DNA of 64,000 bases, taken from contig CALIRO010000002.1 in the NCBI GenBank assembly GCA_938042245.1, positions 1 through 64,000 on the forward strand, given 5' to 3'. The notes under the pieces are model-generated. The model was not told the DNA's origin and did not search any database. It was given only the letters and a program-made list of their open reading frames with translations. The DNA comes from an uncultured Thermoguttaceae bacterium (lineage in GTDB: Bacteria > Planctomycetota > Planctomycetia > Pirellulales > Thermoguttaceae). Below, piece by piece: positions 54,505 to 63,904 of this stretch (positions are counted from its first letter, which is position 1; every line of letters begins with the position of its first letter). The translations under genes were made by a program, and so were the position numbers.

Positions 54505-56841
54505 ATGCGACGAAGCTTCCGAATAGGGTTGATTTGTTTTGGAGCGGGGCTGGGTGGATTATTTTTCTGGAGTCCACTGTGGGAACTCGGTCTGGGGTCG
54601 GATTCGCTCCTGGGGGTGGAGGAGATTTTTCGGTGCTCGTTTGACAAGACGGAGTTCTCGCCGCTTCGGCACACCTGGGGCGATGCACCGGTGAAAGCAT
54701 GGATTGCCCCCCAGGAGGGCCAAGGGGTGGGCAATTCCCGGGCCCTTCGTCTGCAGCTGAATTTTCCCGAATCGGTTCAGCAGAACCTTTCTTATTGGAC
54801 CTATGATCTGCCGGAACCTGTGCCGATAGCCCCACCCTTGGAGTCGATTCGGTTTTCGGTCAAAACGAATGTGCCGATTTCTCTGAAGGTAGCCATTTCG
54901 CCGTATGGGTTTATTTACCATGGGCCGACCGTCGGGCCGTCGGCTGAGTGGCAAGAGGTTCGGCTTGCGAATGCCTACCAGGAACTTCGCCAATGGTGTG
55001 AAGGGGGCGGCCGACCCGTCGAGGCGGCCTGGGTGCAGGGCATTATTGTGGCCGTCGGCAATACCCGGGGCGCTCAAGCGGACATCCTGCTGGACGATCT
55101 GTGCGTGGAAGGGCCTGCCGGCGCCGCCGAGGCGATCCGGCAAGAGGCCTTCCGTCGGCGGACCCGCAAAGTGCGGATCGCACCGATTTCCCTTATCTGG
55201 GACCAGGGGCATCGGACGTTGGAGGCCGTGCTGAGCCGACTGGACGAGGCAGGCCAGGCCGGTGCGGATTTGGCCTGTCTGCCCGAAGTCTGTGTAGATC
55301 AGCCGCCCGAGCCCATCCCAGGCCCAACCTATGAAAAAATCGCCCAAAAGGCGGCCCAGTACAAGATGCTCGTGGTGGGTAATCTTCGGGAAAAAGATGC
55401 CGACCGGTGGTATGTAACGTCGTTTCTGTGCGATCGGCAAGGCCGACTGGTGGGCAAGTACCGGAAGAGCCACTGCTTGCCGTATGAGCGGGGGCCGGGG
55501 CCGGACGCCGGCTTTTCGCTGGGCGATGACCTGCCGGTCTTTTCCACGGACATTGGTCCGGTGGGGCTAAAGATCGGCACCGACCATTACTTCCCGGAGA
55601 TCGACATGGTGCTGCGCCGTCGGGGGGCCAAGCTGATCGTCTGGTCCACTAGTCCGTTTCCGGTGCGAGATGAGCATTTCTTTACCTTCTCGCTGCAAGG
55701 CCGGGCCGTCGATCTGGATGCGTATTATGCGGTAGCCCAGTATGCAGGTCTGAAAGGCTACGGCGGCTACGAAGACCGGTTTTCCTGGACCGGCACCTGG
55801 CCGATCGGCCGAGCCCAGGTCGTTGCCCCGGACGGCCATACGCTGGCCGACTCCGGCCATGGCGGCGGGGTGGCCGTGGCCGTCCTACCAGCGGCGAACC
55901 TTCTGGGCGCCGTCAACCCCAAAGCCGGGCTGGATACCGAAGGCCCCTATCGGCTGGCAACCGCCCCGAAAGAACAATTGCCCCCGCCCTGGCCCAAACC
56001 TTCTGACAAGCCGCGAACGGTCCGAGTGGCAGCCATCGAATGCGAACCGAATATGGACCGGCTTCTGGAGAAGCTGGACTACTGCGGCCAGCAACAGTGC
56101 GACCTGGTCTGCCTGTGGGAATACGTCTGGTATCAAAACGACGAAGAAGTCGAAAAATACCGGCAGCGGAACGAACAGTGGCTTCGGCAGATTGCCGAAA
56201 AGGCCGCCAAGTATAAGATGTACATTGTCATCGCCGGCGAGTTGCACCGAGGCTTCAACGAAGCGATCCTCTACGACCGGCAGGGCAAGGAACTAGGCCG
56301 ATATACCAAAATCATCCAGACAACGCCGAAGGAATCGAAGTTTTACCAGGCGGGCGATCGGGTGGGGATTTTCGACCTGGATTTTGGCCGGGTTTGCGTG
56401 AAAATATGTGCCGATGTTTACGCCCCGCTTTTAGATCTAGTGGCCGGCCTCTACCAGGTCGATCTCATGTTGCATCCTACCCAGGATGCTGGGCCGTATG
56501 GGGAGTTTATCCGCCTTCGGGACGGACATCGGGCGGTGGATCATGGGTATTTTCTGGTTCGGGCCACCAGCCCATGCGGGCCCAGCGACCACCGAGCCTA
56601 CATCCTGGACCCCTGGGGGATGGTCCTGGCGGCAAGTCAACATCTGACCAATAATTGGCCGGTAATTGTTCCCCTCCAATTGGACAATCGCCCCCGGTAT
56701 TTCGAATGGCCGGAAGACCTCCGCGCCAAAGGACCGTACCCGGACGGCTATCAGCAGAAGCGGCATCCAGCAGCCAAAGGCGATCTCCGGGCGGTGCTGT
56801 TGGAATCTCGTCGGCCAGAGCTATACCGGCCCAAGCCGTGA
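54505..56841 (+). CDS. Secreted tandem nitrilase-superfamily protein
   Basis: A 778-residue protein. Residues 1-22 form an N-terminal membrane anchor or signal. Residues 40-205 look like a beta-sandwich (ending ADILLDDLCVEG). Two carbon-nitrogen hydrolase domains follow. Domain 1 (about 222-470) keeps Glu261 (CLPEVC) and Lys321 (KYRKSHC), but the nucleophile position reads KIGTDHYFPE, with Gly358 instead of Cys. Domain 2 (about 505-760) keeps the whole Glu-Lys-Cys triad: Glu539 (CLWEYVW), Lys602 (RYTKII) and Cys635 (KICADVY). AAGGAG precedes ATG 54505. It is probably an amidase acting outside the cytoplasm; the substrate is unknown. Confidence 0.85.
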   Translation: MRRSFRIGLICFGAGLGGLFFWSPLWELGLGSDSLLGVEEIFRCSFDKTEFSPLRHTWGDAPVKAWIAPQEGQGVGNSRALRLQLNFPESVQQNLSYWTYDLPEPVPIAPPLESIRFSVKTNVPISLKVAISPYGFIYHGPTVGPSAEWQEVRLANAYQELRQWCEGGGRPVEAAWVQGIIVAVGNTRGAQADILLDDLCVEGPAGAAEAIRQEAFRRRTRKVRIAPISLIWDQGHRTLEAVLSRLDEAGQAGADLACLPEVCVDQPPEPIPGPTYEKIAQKAAQYKMLVVGNLREKDADRWYVTSFLCDRQGRLVGKYRKSHCLPYERGPGPDAGFSLGDDLPVFSTDIGPVGLKIGTDHYFPEIDMVLRRRGAKLIVWSTSPFPVRDEHFFTFSLQGRAVDLDAYYAVAQYAGLKGYGGYEDRFSWTGTWPIGRAQVVAPDGHTLADSGHGGGVAVAVLPAANLLGAVNPKAGLDTEGPYRLATAPKEQLPPPWPKPSDKPRTVRVAAIECEPNMDRLLEKLDYCGQQQCDLVCLWEYVWYQNDEEVEKYRQRNEQWLRQIAEKAAKYKMYIVIAGELHRGFNEAILYDRQGKELGRYTKIIQTTPKESKFYQAGDRVGIFDLDFGRVCVKICADVYAPLLDLVAGLYQVDLMLHPTQDAGPYGEFIRLRDGHRAVDHGYFLVRATSPCGPSDHRAYILDPWGMVLAASQHLTNNWPVIVPLQLDNRPRYFEWPEDLRAKGPYPDGYQQKRHPAAKGDLRAVLLESRRPELYRPKP

Positions 56842-57071
56842 ATACCCCCATCCCGGCAGAGCGGCCGTCTCGTCCGTAAGGACCGGGAGGGGGATCGTTT
56901 GGCCCACATTTCCCGGGAGCACGGCTGTCTGGCCCGCATTTCTCCCCTCTCACCTTTCCCGCAGGGGGGAGAGGGGGCAGCCGTATGGGCGTCTGGTCTG
57001 CTGGGGCTTTTGCGTCGGCCGGTCTTCGGCTCAGCCAGCCTCTTGCCGGGTGGACCAAGAGACCAGGGCGA
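56842..57071. repeat. Convergent spacer with CTCTCC/GGGAGAGG palindrome
   Basis: The core at about 56944-56985 (TCCCCTCTCACCTTTCCCGCAGGG then GGGAGAGGGGG) is the same palindrome type as at 2201-2222 and 5466-5625. Two nearby GGCCCACATTT/GGCCCGCATTT stretches are a short direct repeat. It separates convergent genes and may terminate both. Confidence 0.55.
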
Positions 57072-59189
57072 TTAGGGAGAAGAGGGTTTACGAGGTTGGT
57101 CGGGGTTGGGCTTGGCGGGAGAGCGGGCTAGAGCCGCTTTGGCTTGAGCCACCACGGAGGCAGCCCAGGGTTTATCCGCATACAGTTCGACAATGGCCTG
57201 GCGGATGGCCCGTGCGGTGTCGGGAGAAGAGGGTTCCAACTGTTCGGCCCGGCGGAGGCGTTCTTCCAAAAGTTGCTCGGCGCCTGCCAGTTGCTCTTTC
57301 AGCTCTTGTTGGAGGCGTTGCAAACGGCGCCGGGCCAGCTCCAGGCACGCTCCGAGCGGCCCAGATCGCTCGGAACGATGTTCATACAAATCCAACAGAG
57401 CCTGGAGTTTGACGATTCCCAAATCGGGATTGGTTCGGGCGATGGCCACCGCCTCCGCATACGCCCGTTCACAAGGCGAAAGGGCGCCCTGGCGCCGAAG
57501 CCGTCCGCTAGCGTGCAGTTCAAAACGGCGTTCCAACCGGTCCAGGTCTAATTCGCGTTCATATTGGCGGATTTGCTCTGCCCTGGGATCGGAGGGGTAG
57601 CGCGCGAGAAACTCTTGGATGGCGGGTTCGACGGCCCGAAGGGCTTCGATACTGCCTTCTTGCGCAGCATGAACCACACGGTTATAAAGGGCATCGGGCG
57701 AAGGCGGCTGGAGAAGATACCAGACGGCGCCGCCGACGGCTAACAGTGCCCCCGCCAAAACCCACGTCTGCCAGGAGATCCACGGCCGGACCGGTTCTTC
57801 CGGCGGGAGTTGGTCCAGTTGTTCTTCGGAAACGGGGATAAAATGGCTTGGCTTGGTGGATTCGGGTGCCGGGAGGGGCACTGATGCAGCATGGTCTGAA
57901 GTTTTTCTTTCAGGCGGTACCGATTCTCTTTCCGGGAAGCTTGAGCCTACTGGTCTGAGCTGCGCTGGGGTGGCATCTTGAGTGGGCGGCGGCTGGTAAG
58001 AGGCCTGGTTCGCTGGGGAAGGGACGGCAGCCGCTCCTTCCAAATCCATTTGCATCGATGGGTTATCTGGGCCTTTCGGGACCGGTTCGGAACCCAGGGC
58101 GTCGGCCGATCCCTCTTGGCTAGCAAAGGCCTGAGGCGCCAGGCCTGGCGGCCAGGTCATCGGCTTGGTCTCCGGAAGCTCCGGCGATCCAGCGCCCGCC
58201 CCGGCTGCCGCTTCCAAAACGTTCGGTTCCTCCCGACCGAGAACTTCTTCAGGCAACGCATCTGGACTTGGTTTAGCCGATGGAATCAGCAGTTTCCGCC
58301 CAGCTTCTGCTGGACCAGATACCGCTTCTATTCCAGCAGGGGGGAATTCCGTGGGAGCATCTGGCAGGGATTGTGCTTCTTGAAGCAGGGCTTCCAATCG
58401 GCGGGCGGCCATCTGCGCGGTAGCCATTCGCCGTTGGGGATCCTTTTCCAGGAGCTGCTCTAAAAGTTGCTCTAATGGTTCGGGCACATCGGGGACCAAC
58501 TGGCGGATCGGTTCGGGTCGGCTGTGGTGGAGTTTTTCGAGCATTTCGGCCAACGTCTTGGCCCGGAGCGGCGGCCGACCACTAAGCAGACAATAAAGGA
58601 CCGCCCCAAGACTGTACAAATCTGCTCTTGCATCCACCACCCCACCTTCCGCTTGCTCCGGCGCCATATAGTCCAGGGTGCCCACCACAGTGCCGACGGC
58701 GGTGAGCCTCGAACGGCCAAAAAGCTGCGCAATGCCGAAGTCGGCCAGTTTCACCGTTCCGTCTGCAGCCAGCAGGAGATTGCCCGGTTTGAGGTCCCGA
58801 TGAATAACCCCCCGGTCATGGGCATGCCGAAGGCCTCGACATATCTGAAGCCCCATCTGGGCAGTCTCCTGCCAGCTGAACCGTCGGCCTCGGCGAAGTT
58901 CACCCTCCAAGCTAGGACCATCGACCAGTTCCATGGCATAAAAAAGCAGCCCTTCCTGTTGACCGAATCCGAATAGGCGCACAATGTTCGGATGCTTCAG
59001 CCGCCGGAGGGTTTCGATTTCTGTTTCAAATCGGCTGCGGAAATCCTCGTCCTCGCTCAGGGCGGCAGAGAGGACTTTCAGCGCCGCCCGCTGACCCGTC
59101 TCCACATCCACCCCCTCATAGACTACCCCCATCCCGCCCCGACCTAGCTTCCGGACCAGTTGATAAGGCCCTAACCATTCCAGCTCCAT
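57072..59189 (-). CDS. Membrane-anchored Ser/Thr protein kinase (Hanks type)
   Basis: A 705-residue kinase. The N-terminal kinase domain (about 7-270) is complete: glycine loop LGRGGMGVVYEG, Lys38 (ALKVL), catalytic HRDLKPGN (Asp132), DFG (Asp150) and MAPEQ. Residues about 280-465 are Pro/Ala-rich linker. A transmembrane segment (WVLAGALLAVGGAVWYLL) lies near 475. The remainder is a helical, Arg/Glu/Leu-rich extracytoplasmic region (coiled-coil-like) with no known sensor domain. Such proteins couple an external signal to intracellular phosphorylation. ATG 59189 has only a weak GAGAG upstream. Confidence 0.93.
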   Translation of the reverse strand: MELEWLGPYQLVRKLGRGGMGVVYEGVDVETGQRAALKVLSAALSEDEDFRSRFETEIETLRRLKHPNIVRLFGFGQQEGLLFYAMELVDGPSLEGELRRGRRFSWQETAQMGLQICRGLRHAHDRGVIHRDLKPGNLLLAADGTVKLADFGIAQLFGRSRLTAVGTVVGTLDYMAPEQAEGGVVDARADLYSLGAVLYCLLSGRPPLRAKTLAEMLEKLHHSRPEPIRQLVPDVPEPLEQLLEQLLEKDPQRRMATAQMAARRLEALLQEAQSLPDAPTEFPPAGIEAVSGPAEAGRKLLIPSAKPSPDALPEEVLGREEPNVLEAAAGAGAGSPELPETKPMTWPPGLAPQAFASQEGSADALGSEPVPKGPDNPSMQMDLEGAAAVPSPANQASYQPPPTQDATPAQLRPVGSSFPERESVPPERKTSDHAASVPLPAPESTKPSHFIPVSEEQLDQLPPEEPVRPWISWQTWVLAGALLAVGGAVWYLLQPPSPDALYNRVVHAAQEGSIEALRAVEPAIQEFLARYPSDPRAEQIRQYERELDLDRLERRFELHASGRLRRQGALSPCERAYAEAVAIARTNPDLGIVKLQALLDLYEHRSERSGPLGACLELARRRLQRLQQELKEQLAGAEQLLEERLRRAEQLEPSSPDTARAIRQAIVELYADKPWAASVVAQAKAALARSPAKPNPDQPRKPSSP

Positions 59190-59736
59190 CTATTTAGCTC
59201 TCCAGAAAGCCCCCCGAAACCTCTCGGCCTCCAGGTCCAACCGATCCTGCTCCTTCTGTCTATCCTAATGTCTGAGGACGGGGCAATCCAGTATTGGGTC
59301 CTCCCTTTGCTAAACATCCAATGGAGCTACCAGAAATCTGCCAGAGGGGCTAGACGAGCCCCGGCTTTTTAGGGGAAAATAGAAAAATGAAGAAGATGTT
59401 TTCCGTGTGGGGAAAAGGGGGTTTTGTCGGCCAACCGGCTGCCAAGGACCTTTGGCTGCCTGCAGCCGGCAAGCCCACGAGAAGTGTTCCTTTGGAAGAG
59501 GGCGATCTTTCCAGCAAGGGGGTTTTTGCGCGTCGATTGAGGCAGAAATCTTTCCCTACCAGCCGATGAGAAACCCGGACGGAGCGGCTATTCTCCGCTA
59601 GCCGAGGGGAGAAATGTCCAACCGTTTTGGTTTCGGGCGCCGGTGGTGGTTGGAAAGAGACGCCTACCACCAGAGTCTGTTGTTGGGCGGGAATTCTAGG
59701 TGGCGGTCGGACAGAGGGTGCATCGAGGCGGTAGTT
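59190..59736. other. Divergent spacer between kinase and truB
   Basis: A 547 bp divergent region. A hairpin-forming stretch GGCTGCCTGCAGCCGGC lies at about 59456-59472. The in-frame extension of truB back to 59614 has no TruB-like pattern, so I treat it as non-coding. No other gene seen. Confidence 0.5.
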
Positions 59737-60675
59737 ATGTCAGCGGATCGTTCTGGGGATAAGCCCTCGCTGGTTCCAGGGTCAGAGCCCTTGGAGCGGC
59801 AGGTAGCAGGAATACTAAACATTTATAAACCATCTGGGCTGACCTCTCGGGATGTGGTCAACCAAATCCAGCGCCTGGTTCGTCCCTTGAAAGTCGGTCA
59901 TGCGGGTACGTTGGACCCGTTGGCTACCGGCGTGTTGGTGGTGTGTGTAGGCCCGGCCACCCGCCTGATCGAGTACATCCAACGGATGCCCAAAGAGTAT
60001 GTGGGGACCTTTCTGCTGGGCCGCACCAGTCCTACCGAAGACACCGACGGGCCGGTTACCGAAGTCCCCGGTGCGCCGGTTCCGAGCCAAGATGCGGTCG
60101 AGACAGCGGCCCGAAGTATGTTAGGCCCTCTGTTGCAGCGGCCGCCCGCCTTTTCGGCCCTGAAGGTCGAAGGCCGACGGGCCTATGAATTGGCTCGTCA
60201 AGGCCAACAGGTGGACCTGAAACCTAGGCCCGTAACGATCTATCGGCTGGAGGTGCTTTCTTATCACTATCCGGAACTAGTGCTTCGGATTCGTTGTAGC
60301 AGCGGCACGTATGCGCGAGCGGTGGGCCGCGATTTAGCCGCTGCTTTGGGCACTAGTGCCGTCATGTCCGCTTTAGAGCGAACCGCGGTAGGCCCGTTTC
60401 GCTCCAAATACGCCCTCCGCCCCGAACAACTCACCGCCGACAACTGGGACATGCATCTGTTGCCCTGCACCTGGGCGGTGGAGGGATTGCCGCTGATTAA
60501 GCTTCGGCCGGCCGAGGTGGAGCGCGTTCGTCAAGGGCAAACGATTTTCCGGTTTTTACGGCGCCCTACGGCCAAGGAGTTTGCCGCTGTGGATCGCAAA
60601 GGGCGCCTGGTGGCCATCTTGGTTCCCCGGGGTGAAGGCCGACTCGGCCCCCGCCGCACCCTGCCGCCCATGTAG
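59737..60675 (+). CDS. truB: tRNA pseudouridine(55) synthase
   Basis: A 312-residue TruB, which makes pseudouridine 55 in the T-loop of tRNAs. The N-terminal GILNIYKPSGLTSRDVV, the catalytic aspartate of HAGTLDPLATGVL (Asp60) and YVGTFLLGRTSPTEDTDG are typical, as is RIRCSSGTYARA. The C-terminal part is slightly longer than usual. ATG 59737 is preceded by GAGG and gives the normal start. It lies 346 bp upstream of ftsK in the same direction. Confidence 0.94.
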   Translation: MSADRSGDKPSLVPGSEPLERQVAGILNIYKPSGLTSRDVVNQIQRLVRPLKVGHAGTLDPLATGVLVVCVGPATRLIEYIQRMPKEYVGTFLLGRTSPTEDTDGPVTEVPGAPVPSQDAVETAARSMLGPLLQRPPAFSALKVEGRRAYELARQGQQVDLKPRPVTIYRLEVLSYHYPELVLRIRCSSGTYARAVGRDLAAALGTSAVMSALERTAVGPFRSKYALRPEQLTADNWDMHLLPCTWAVEGLPLIKLRPAEVERVRQGQTIFRFLRRPTAKEFAAVDRKGRLVAILVPRGEGRLGPRRTLPPM

Positions 60676-61021
60676 ATGGCCCTGCTGCTGGCCATAGGCC
60701 TTTGGATCGCATCGGGTTTTATTGTGAAAATTGGTAGCGTACCAAGGCCGGCCTTATCCCAGAGGAACGCCACTTCCTTACTCTTTCACACCGAACTAGA
60801 GGCCCCCTAGCCAGACCATGTGCCCTGGCCGTCTCGACAGACGATGGTACAAAGGCTGCTCTTCTAACCAGGCAGTCTGAGAGGGGTTATTCGGATTGTG
60901 CTTAAAATAGCGATTGGGTCGATTGCACCTACCAGGCAGCTCCCATGGGCCAGCGGGGGGAAATTGGTTCTGGCAAGCCGAGTTGGCCGATCCTTTCTCC
61001 AGAAGCCTTTCGGAGAGGCGT
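60676..61021. other. Spacer upstream of ftsK
   Basis: 346 bp without a supported gene. GGAGAGG just before 61022 is the ribosome binding site of ftsK. Two ACCAGGCAG repeats (about 60868 and 60931) are noted without an assigned role. Confidence 0.4.
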
Positions 61022-63763
61022 ATGGAGAAACTGCGCAGTGGGTTAGGGCAAGCCCTGGCAGCCCTGGGCCTGCTAGGGGTGGTGTTGTTTTTGGGGGCGG
61101 CGTTGTGGAGTTATGATCCGGCTGATCCCCCGGGGGTGCTGGTTTTTCCCCAGCGAGCGAGCCCGGCCAATTGGTGCGGATGGGCTGGGGCCTGGGTCAG
61201 TTGGGCTTTGTTAGAAAGCCTGGGCATCGGGGCGTATTATGTGCTGGTGAGCTTGGCCTGTTTGGCAGGGGGGCTACTGGCGCGGCGCGTCCTCTCGGAG
61301 CCGGTACTTCGGTTTGCCGGGTGGTTGGCTTCGTTGGCGGGTTTGAGCACGTTGGCGGCCATGGCTTGGCCGGTGTGGCCTTCAGGCCCGGTCATTGGTC
61401 CGGGCGGCTATGTGGGGGCTACATTCCAGAGCCTGCTGGTGGGCCAGTTCGGAAAGGTCGGCGCTGCCATTGTGGCCTTAAGTTTACTGGTTGGCGGGCT
61501 GCTTTTGGCCACCGAGACGTTTATGCTTTGGGTGCTCCGGTGGACGGTGGCGGCGCCGGCCAAAGGGCTGTGGCAGGGGGCGATTCGGGTGGCCGCTGCG
61601 TATGCCGATCGACTGGCCGGTCGTTCTGCCGGAAGCCGACCTGCTAAATCCAGCCAAGCCAAACTCGATACGGGGCCAGGCTCTCCTCGGATCAAACGAC
61701 CACCTGCTCCGCCAGAAGTGCGGGTATTTTCTGAACCTTTACCGGTCGCTGCTCCGGAAACCACCCCTGGACAGCAGCCGAGCAGCTCCTCCGCTTCGGA
61801 TCAAGCCGCCGGGAGCGAACCTCGGATTCGCAAACCGCCAAAAACGTCCCGCGACCAGTGGCTTCAGGAGATCGAGGCGGCAACCCGAGCCAGTGAACAC
61901 GTTGCAGCCTACGAACTGCCCAGCCTGGACCTGCTGCTCCAAGGGGAACCGATCCAATTTGAACTCCAAGAAAAAGAGGTTCGGGAGCGGGCCAAGATTT
62001 TGGAGAAGACGTTTGCGGACTTCGGCTACCATGTGCGAGTAGTGGAAATTCAGACGGGACCGGTCTTAGCCCAGTATGAGGTGGCCCTGGAGGCGGGTCT
62101 TCGGCTATCGAAGATTGCCAGTCTGGCCGACGACCTGGCCATTGCGCTGCGAGTGCCTAGCGTGCGGATAGTGGCGCCAATTCCGGGCAAGAATACGGTG
62201 GGCATCGAAGTACCGAATTCGGAGCGGCAAATTGTCCGGCTTCGAGAAGTGATGGAAGAGACGCTACCCATGGCCCAAAAGATGCGGATCCCTATCTTTT
62301 TGGGCAGAGATGTGGCAGGCAATCCCATGGTGGTGGATCTGACCACATTACCGCATCTACTGATTGCAGGCCGCACAGGCACGGGCAAAAGCGTTTGCCT
62401 CAATTCGATCATCATGTCCATCCTGATGACCCGGCGACCGGACGAAGTACGCATGCTTCTGATCGACCCGAAGATGGTGGAACTGACGCCCTACCAACGC
62501 CTGCCCCATTTGATGCATCCAGTGGTTACCGATATGCGCAAAGCGGAAGCGATCCTGGGTTGGGCCGTGGAAAAGATGGAAGAACGGTATCACTTACTGG
62601 CCCGGGCAGGTGTACGGCATATCAGTGTATATAACCAACTCGGCTTGGAAGAAATTCTAGAGCGGGTGCAGCCTACCAGCGATGAACAGCGGGCCCAGAT
62701 CCCCGCCCATTTGCCGTATATCGTTCTCATCGCCGACGAAATGGCCGACCTGATGATGACGGCGGCCAAAGAGGTGGAGGCCCATATTATTCGCCTGGCC
62801 CAAAAAAGCCGAGCCGTCGGCATCCACCTAGTTCTGGCCACCCAAAAACCCACGGTCGATGTAATCACCGGTCTGATCAAATCGAACCTGCCTGCGCGAA
62901 TTTCCTTCCAAGTGGCCAGCCGTACCGATAGCCGGGTCATCCTTGACGAAATGGGCGCCGAACGGCTCCTGGGCAATGGGGATATGCTGTTTTTGTGGCC
63001 GGCTACCAGCACCTTGATCCGAGGCCAAGGCACTTATGTCAGCGATGAAGAAATTGCTCGGGTCCTGAATGCAGTGGCTACCGATGAGCCGCAGTATGTC
63101 CATGAGCTGGTCGAACTGAAACCCGCCGAGCCCGGCCAGCCCGGTCCGTCTGGATTCCGAGCCAAGGATGAACTCTATGAGGCTGCCGTGGATATTGTGA
63201 TCCGGGAAGGCCGAGGCAGTGTATCGCTGCTGCAACGGGCGTTGGGGATCGGGTATGGCCGGGCAGCAAGGCTAATCGACTACATGGCCGAGGACGGGAT
63301 CGTCGGCCCGTACAACGGCTCCCAAGCCCGGGAGGTGCTAATTAGCCTGGAGGAGTGGGAGCGGATGTGCGGTCGAGTACCCATGGAAAGCCGAGGCAGT
63401 CCATTAGAATCCAGCCGAACCCGGCGCCCGCATCGGATTTATTTAGGCCCCAGTCCAGCCCAGGATTCCCAGGTTTACCAGGAAGATCCCCTCTATAGTG
63501 GTAATTCATTCTCTACGAAAGGGGGGGAATTAAGAGATGCTCCCCAGGGTGACTCATTATCCCCTCCAAATGGTGGAATTAAAAAACCTTTAAGAGGGGA
63601 TTCTCTTTCCCCTCCGGAAGAAGGCAAAGGAAATCTCTCTGCTTCTGGCCCTCCAACCGGAGGTGAATTGGACGACCATAAGGAGGGGGCAAGCAACCCC
63701 GATCCTAAAAAAAGCCAAACTAAACGGGAAGTTTCTGGAAAGATTGACGATGAAAAAATATAG
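61022..63763 (+). CDS. ftsK: DNA translocase FtsK/SpoIIIE
   Basis: A 913-residue FtsK-type pump for chromosome segregation at the septum. The N-terminus has about four hydrophobic segments (residues 12-32, 60-85, 90-125, 145-180). A Pro/Ser-rich linker follows, then the motor with Walker A GRTGTGKS near residue 450 and Walker B VLIADEMAD. The gamma winged-helix domain (YEAAVDIVIREGRGSVSLL to EEWERM) binds DNA to orient movement. After it comes a tail of about 120 residues that has no counterpart in FtsK. ATG 61022 is supported by GGAGAGG; the in-frame stretch upstream to 60914 is unlikely. Confidence 0.94.
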   Translation: MEKLRSGLGQALAALGLLGVVLFLGAALWSYDPADPPGVLVFPQRASPANWCGWAGAWVSWALLESLGIGAYYVLVSLACLAGGLLARRVLSEPVLRFAGWLASLAGLSTLAAMAWPVWPSGPVIGPGGYVGATFQSLLVGQFGKVGAAIVALSLLVGGLLLATETFMLWVLRWTVAAPAKGLWQGAIRVAAAYADRLAGRSAGSRPAKSSQAKLDTGPGSPRIKRPPAPPEVRVFSEPLPVAAPETTPGQQPSSSSASDQAAGSEPRIRKPPKTSRDQWLQEIEAATRASEHVAAYELPSLDLLLQGEPIQFELQEKEVRERAKILEKTFADFGYHVRVVEIQTGPVLAQYEVALEAGLRLSKIASLADDLAIALRVPSVRIVAPIPGKNTVGIEVPNSERQIVRLREVMEETLPMAQKMRIPIFLGRDVAGNPMVVDLTTLPHLLIAGRTGTGKSVCLNSIIMSILMTRRPDEVRMLLIDPKMVELTPYQRLPHLMHPVVTDMRKAEAILGWAVEKMEERYHLLARAGVRHISVYNQLGLEEILERVQPTSDEQRAQIPAHLPYIVLIADEMADLMMTAAKEVEAHIIRLAQKSRAVGIHLVLATQKPTVDVITGLIKSNLPARISFQVASRTDSRVILDEMGAERLLGNGDMLFLWPATSTLIRGQGTYVSDEEIARVLNAVATDEPQYVHELVELKPAEPGQPGPSGFRAKDELYEAAVDIVIREGRGSVSLLQRALGIGYGRAARLIDYMAEDGIVGPYNGSQAREVLISLEEWERMCGRVPMESRGSPLESSRTRRPHRIYLGPSPAQDSQVYQEDPLYSGNSFSTKGGELRDAPQGDSLSPPNGGIKKPLRGDSLSPPEEGKGNLSASGPPTGGELDDHKEGASNPDPKKSQTKREVSGKIDDEKI
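63505..63670 (+). repeat. Repeat-derived coding sequence in the ftsK tail
   Basis: Two ~54 bp units in tandem, each starting GGTGGAATTAA or GGGGGAATTAA and ending TCCCCTCC, encode the GDSLSPP motif twice. The nucleotide style resembles the palindromic G-rich spacer repeats rather than the rest of the gene. Confidence 0.6.
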
Positions 63764-63876
63764 AAAGTTCGCGTATTTTGGATAAAATGGGAATTTTGGA
63801 CAATTTATCTCTATTGTTGCCTATCTAGCCGTTACTTCCTAATACAAAAAATAAAATTCCCCGACAGACAAACCTC

Positions 63877-63904
63877 TTGACATAATTAACCAGGCACATA
63901 GTAT
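63877..63904 (+). promoter_or_regulatory. Candidate housekeeping promoter
   Basis: TTGACA at 63877-63882 is a perfect -35 box. A -10 candidate TAGTAT lies at 63899-63904 with 16-base spacing; TATAAA at 63902-63907 would give 19 bases. The surrounding stretch is AT-rich and follows the ftsK stop. It would drive a gene beyond the window end. No gene starts before 64000. Confidence 0.5.
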
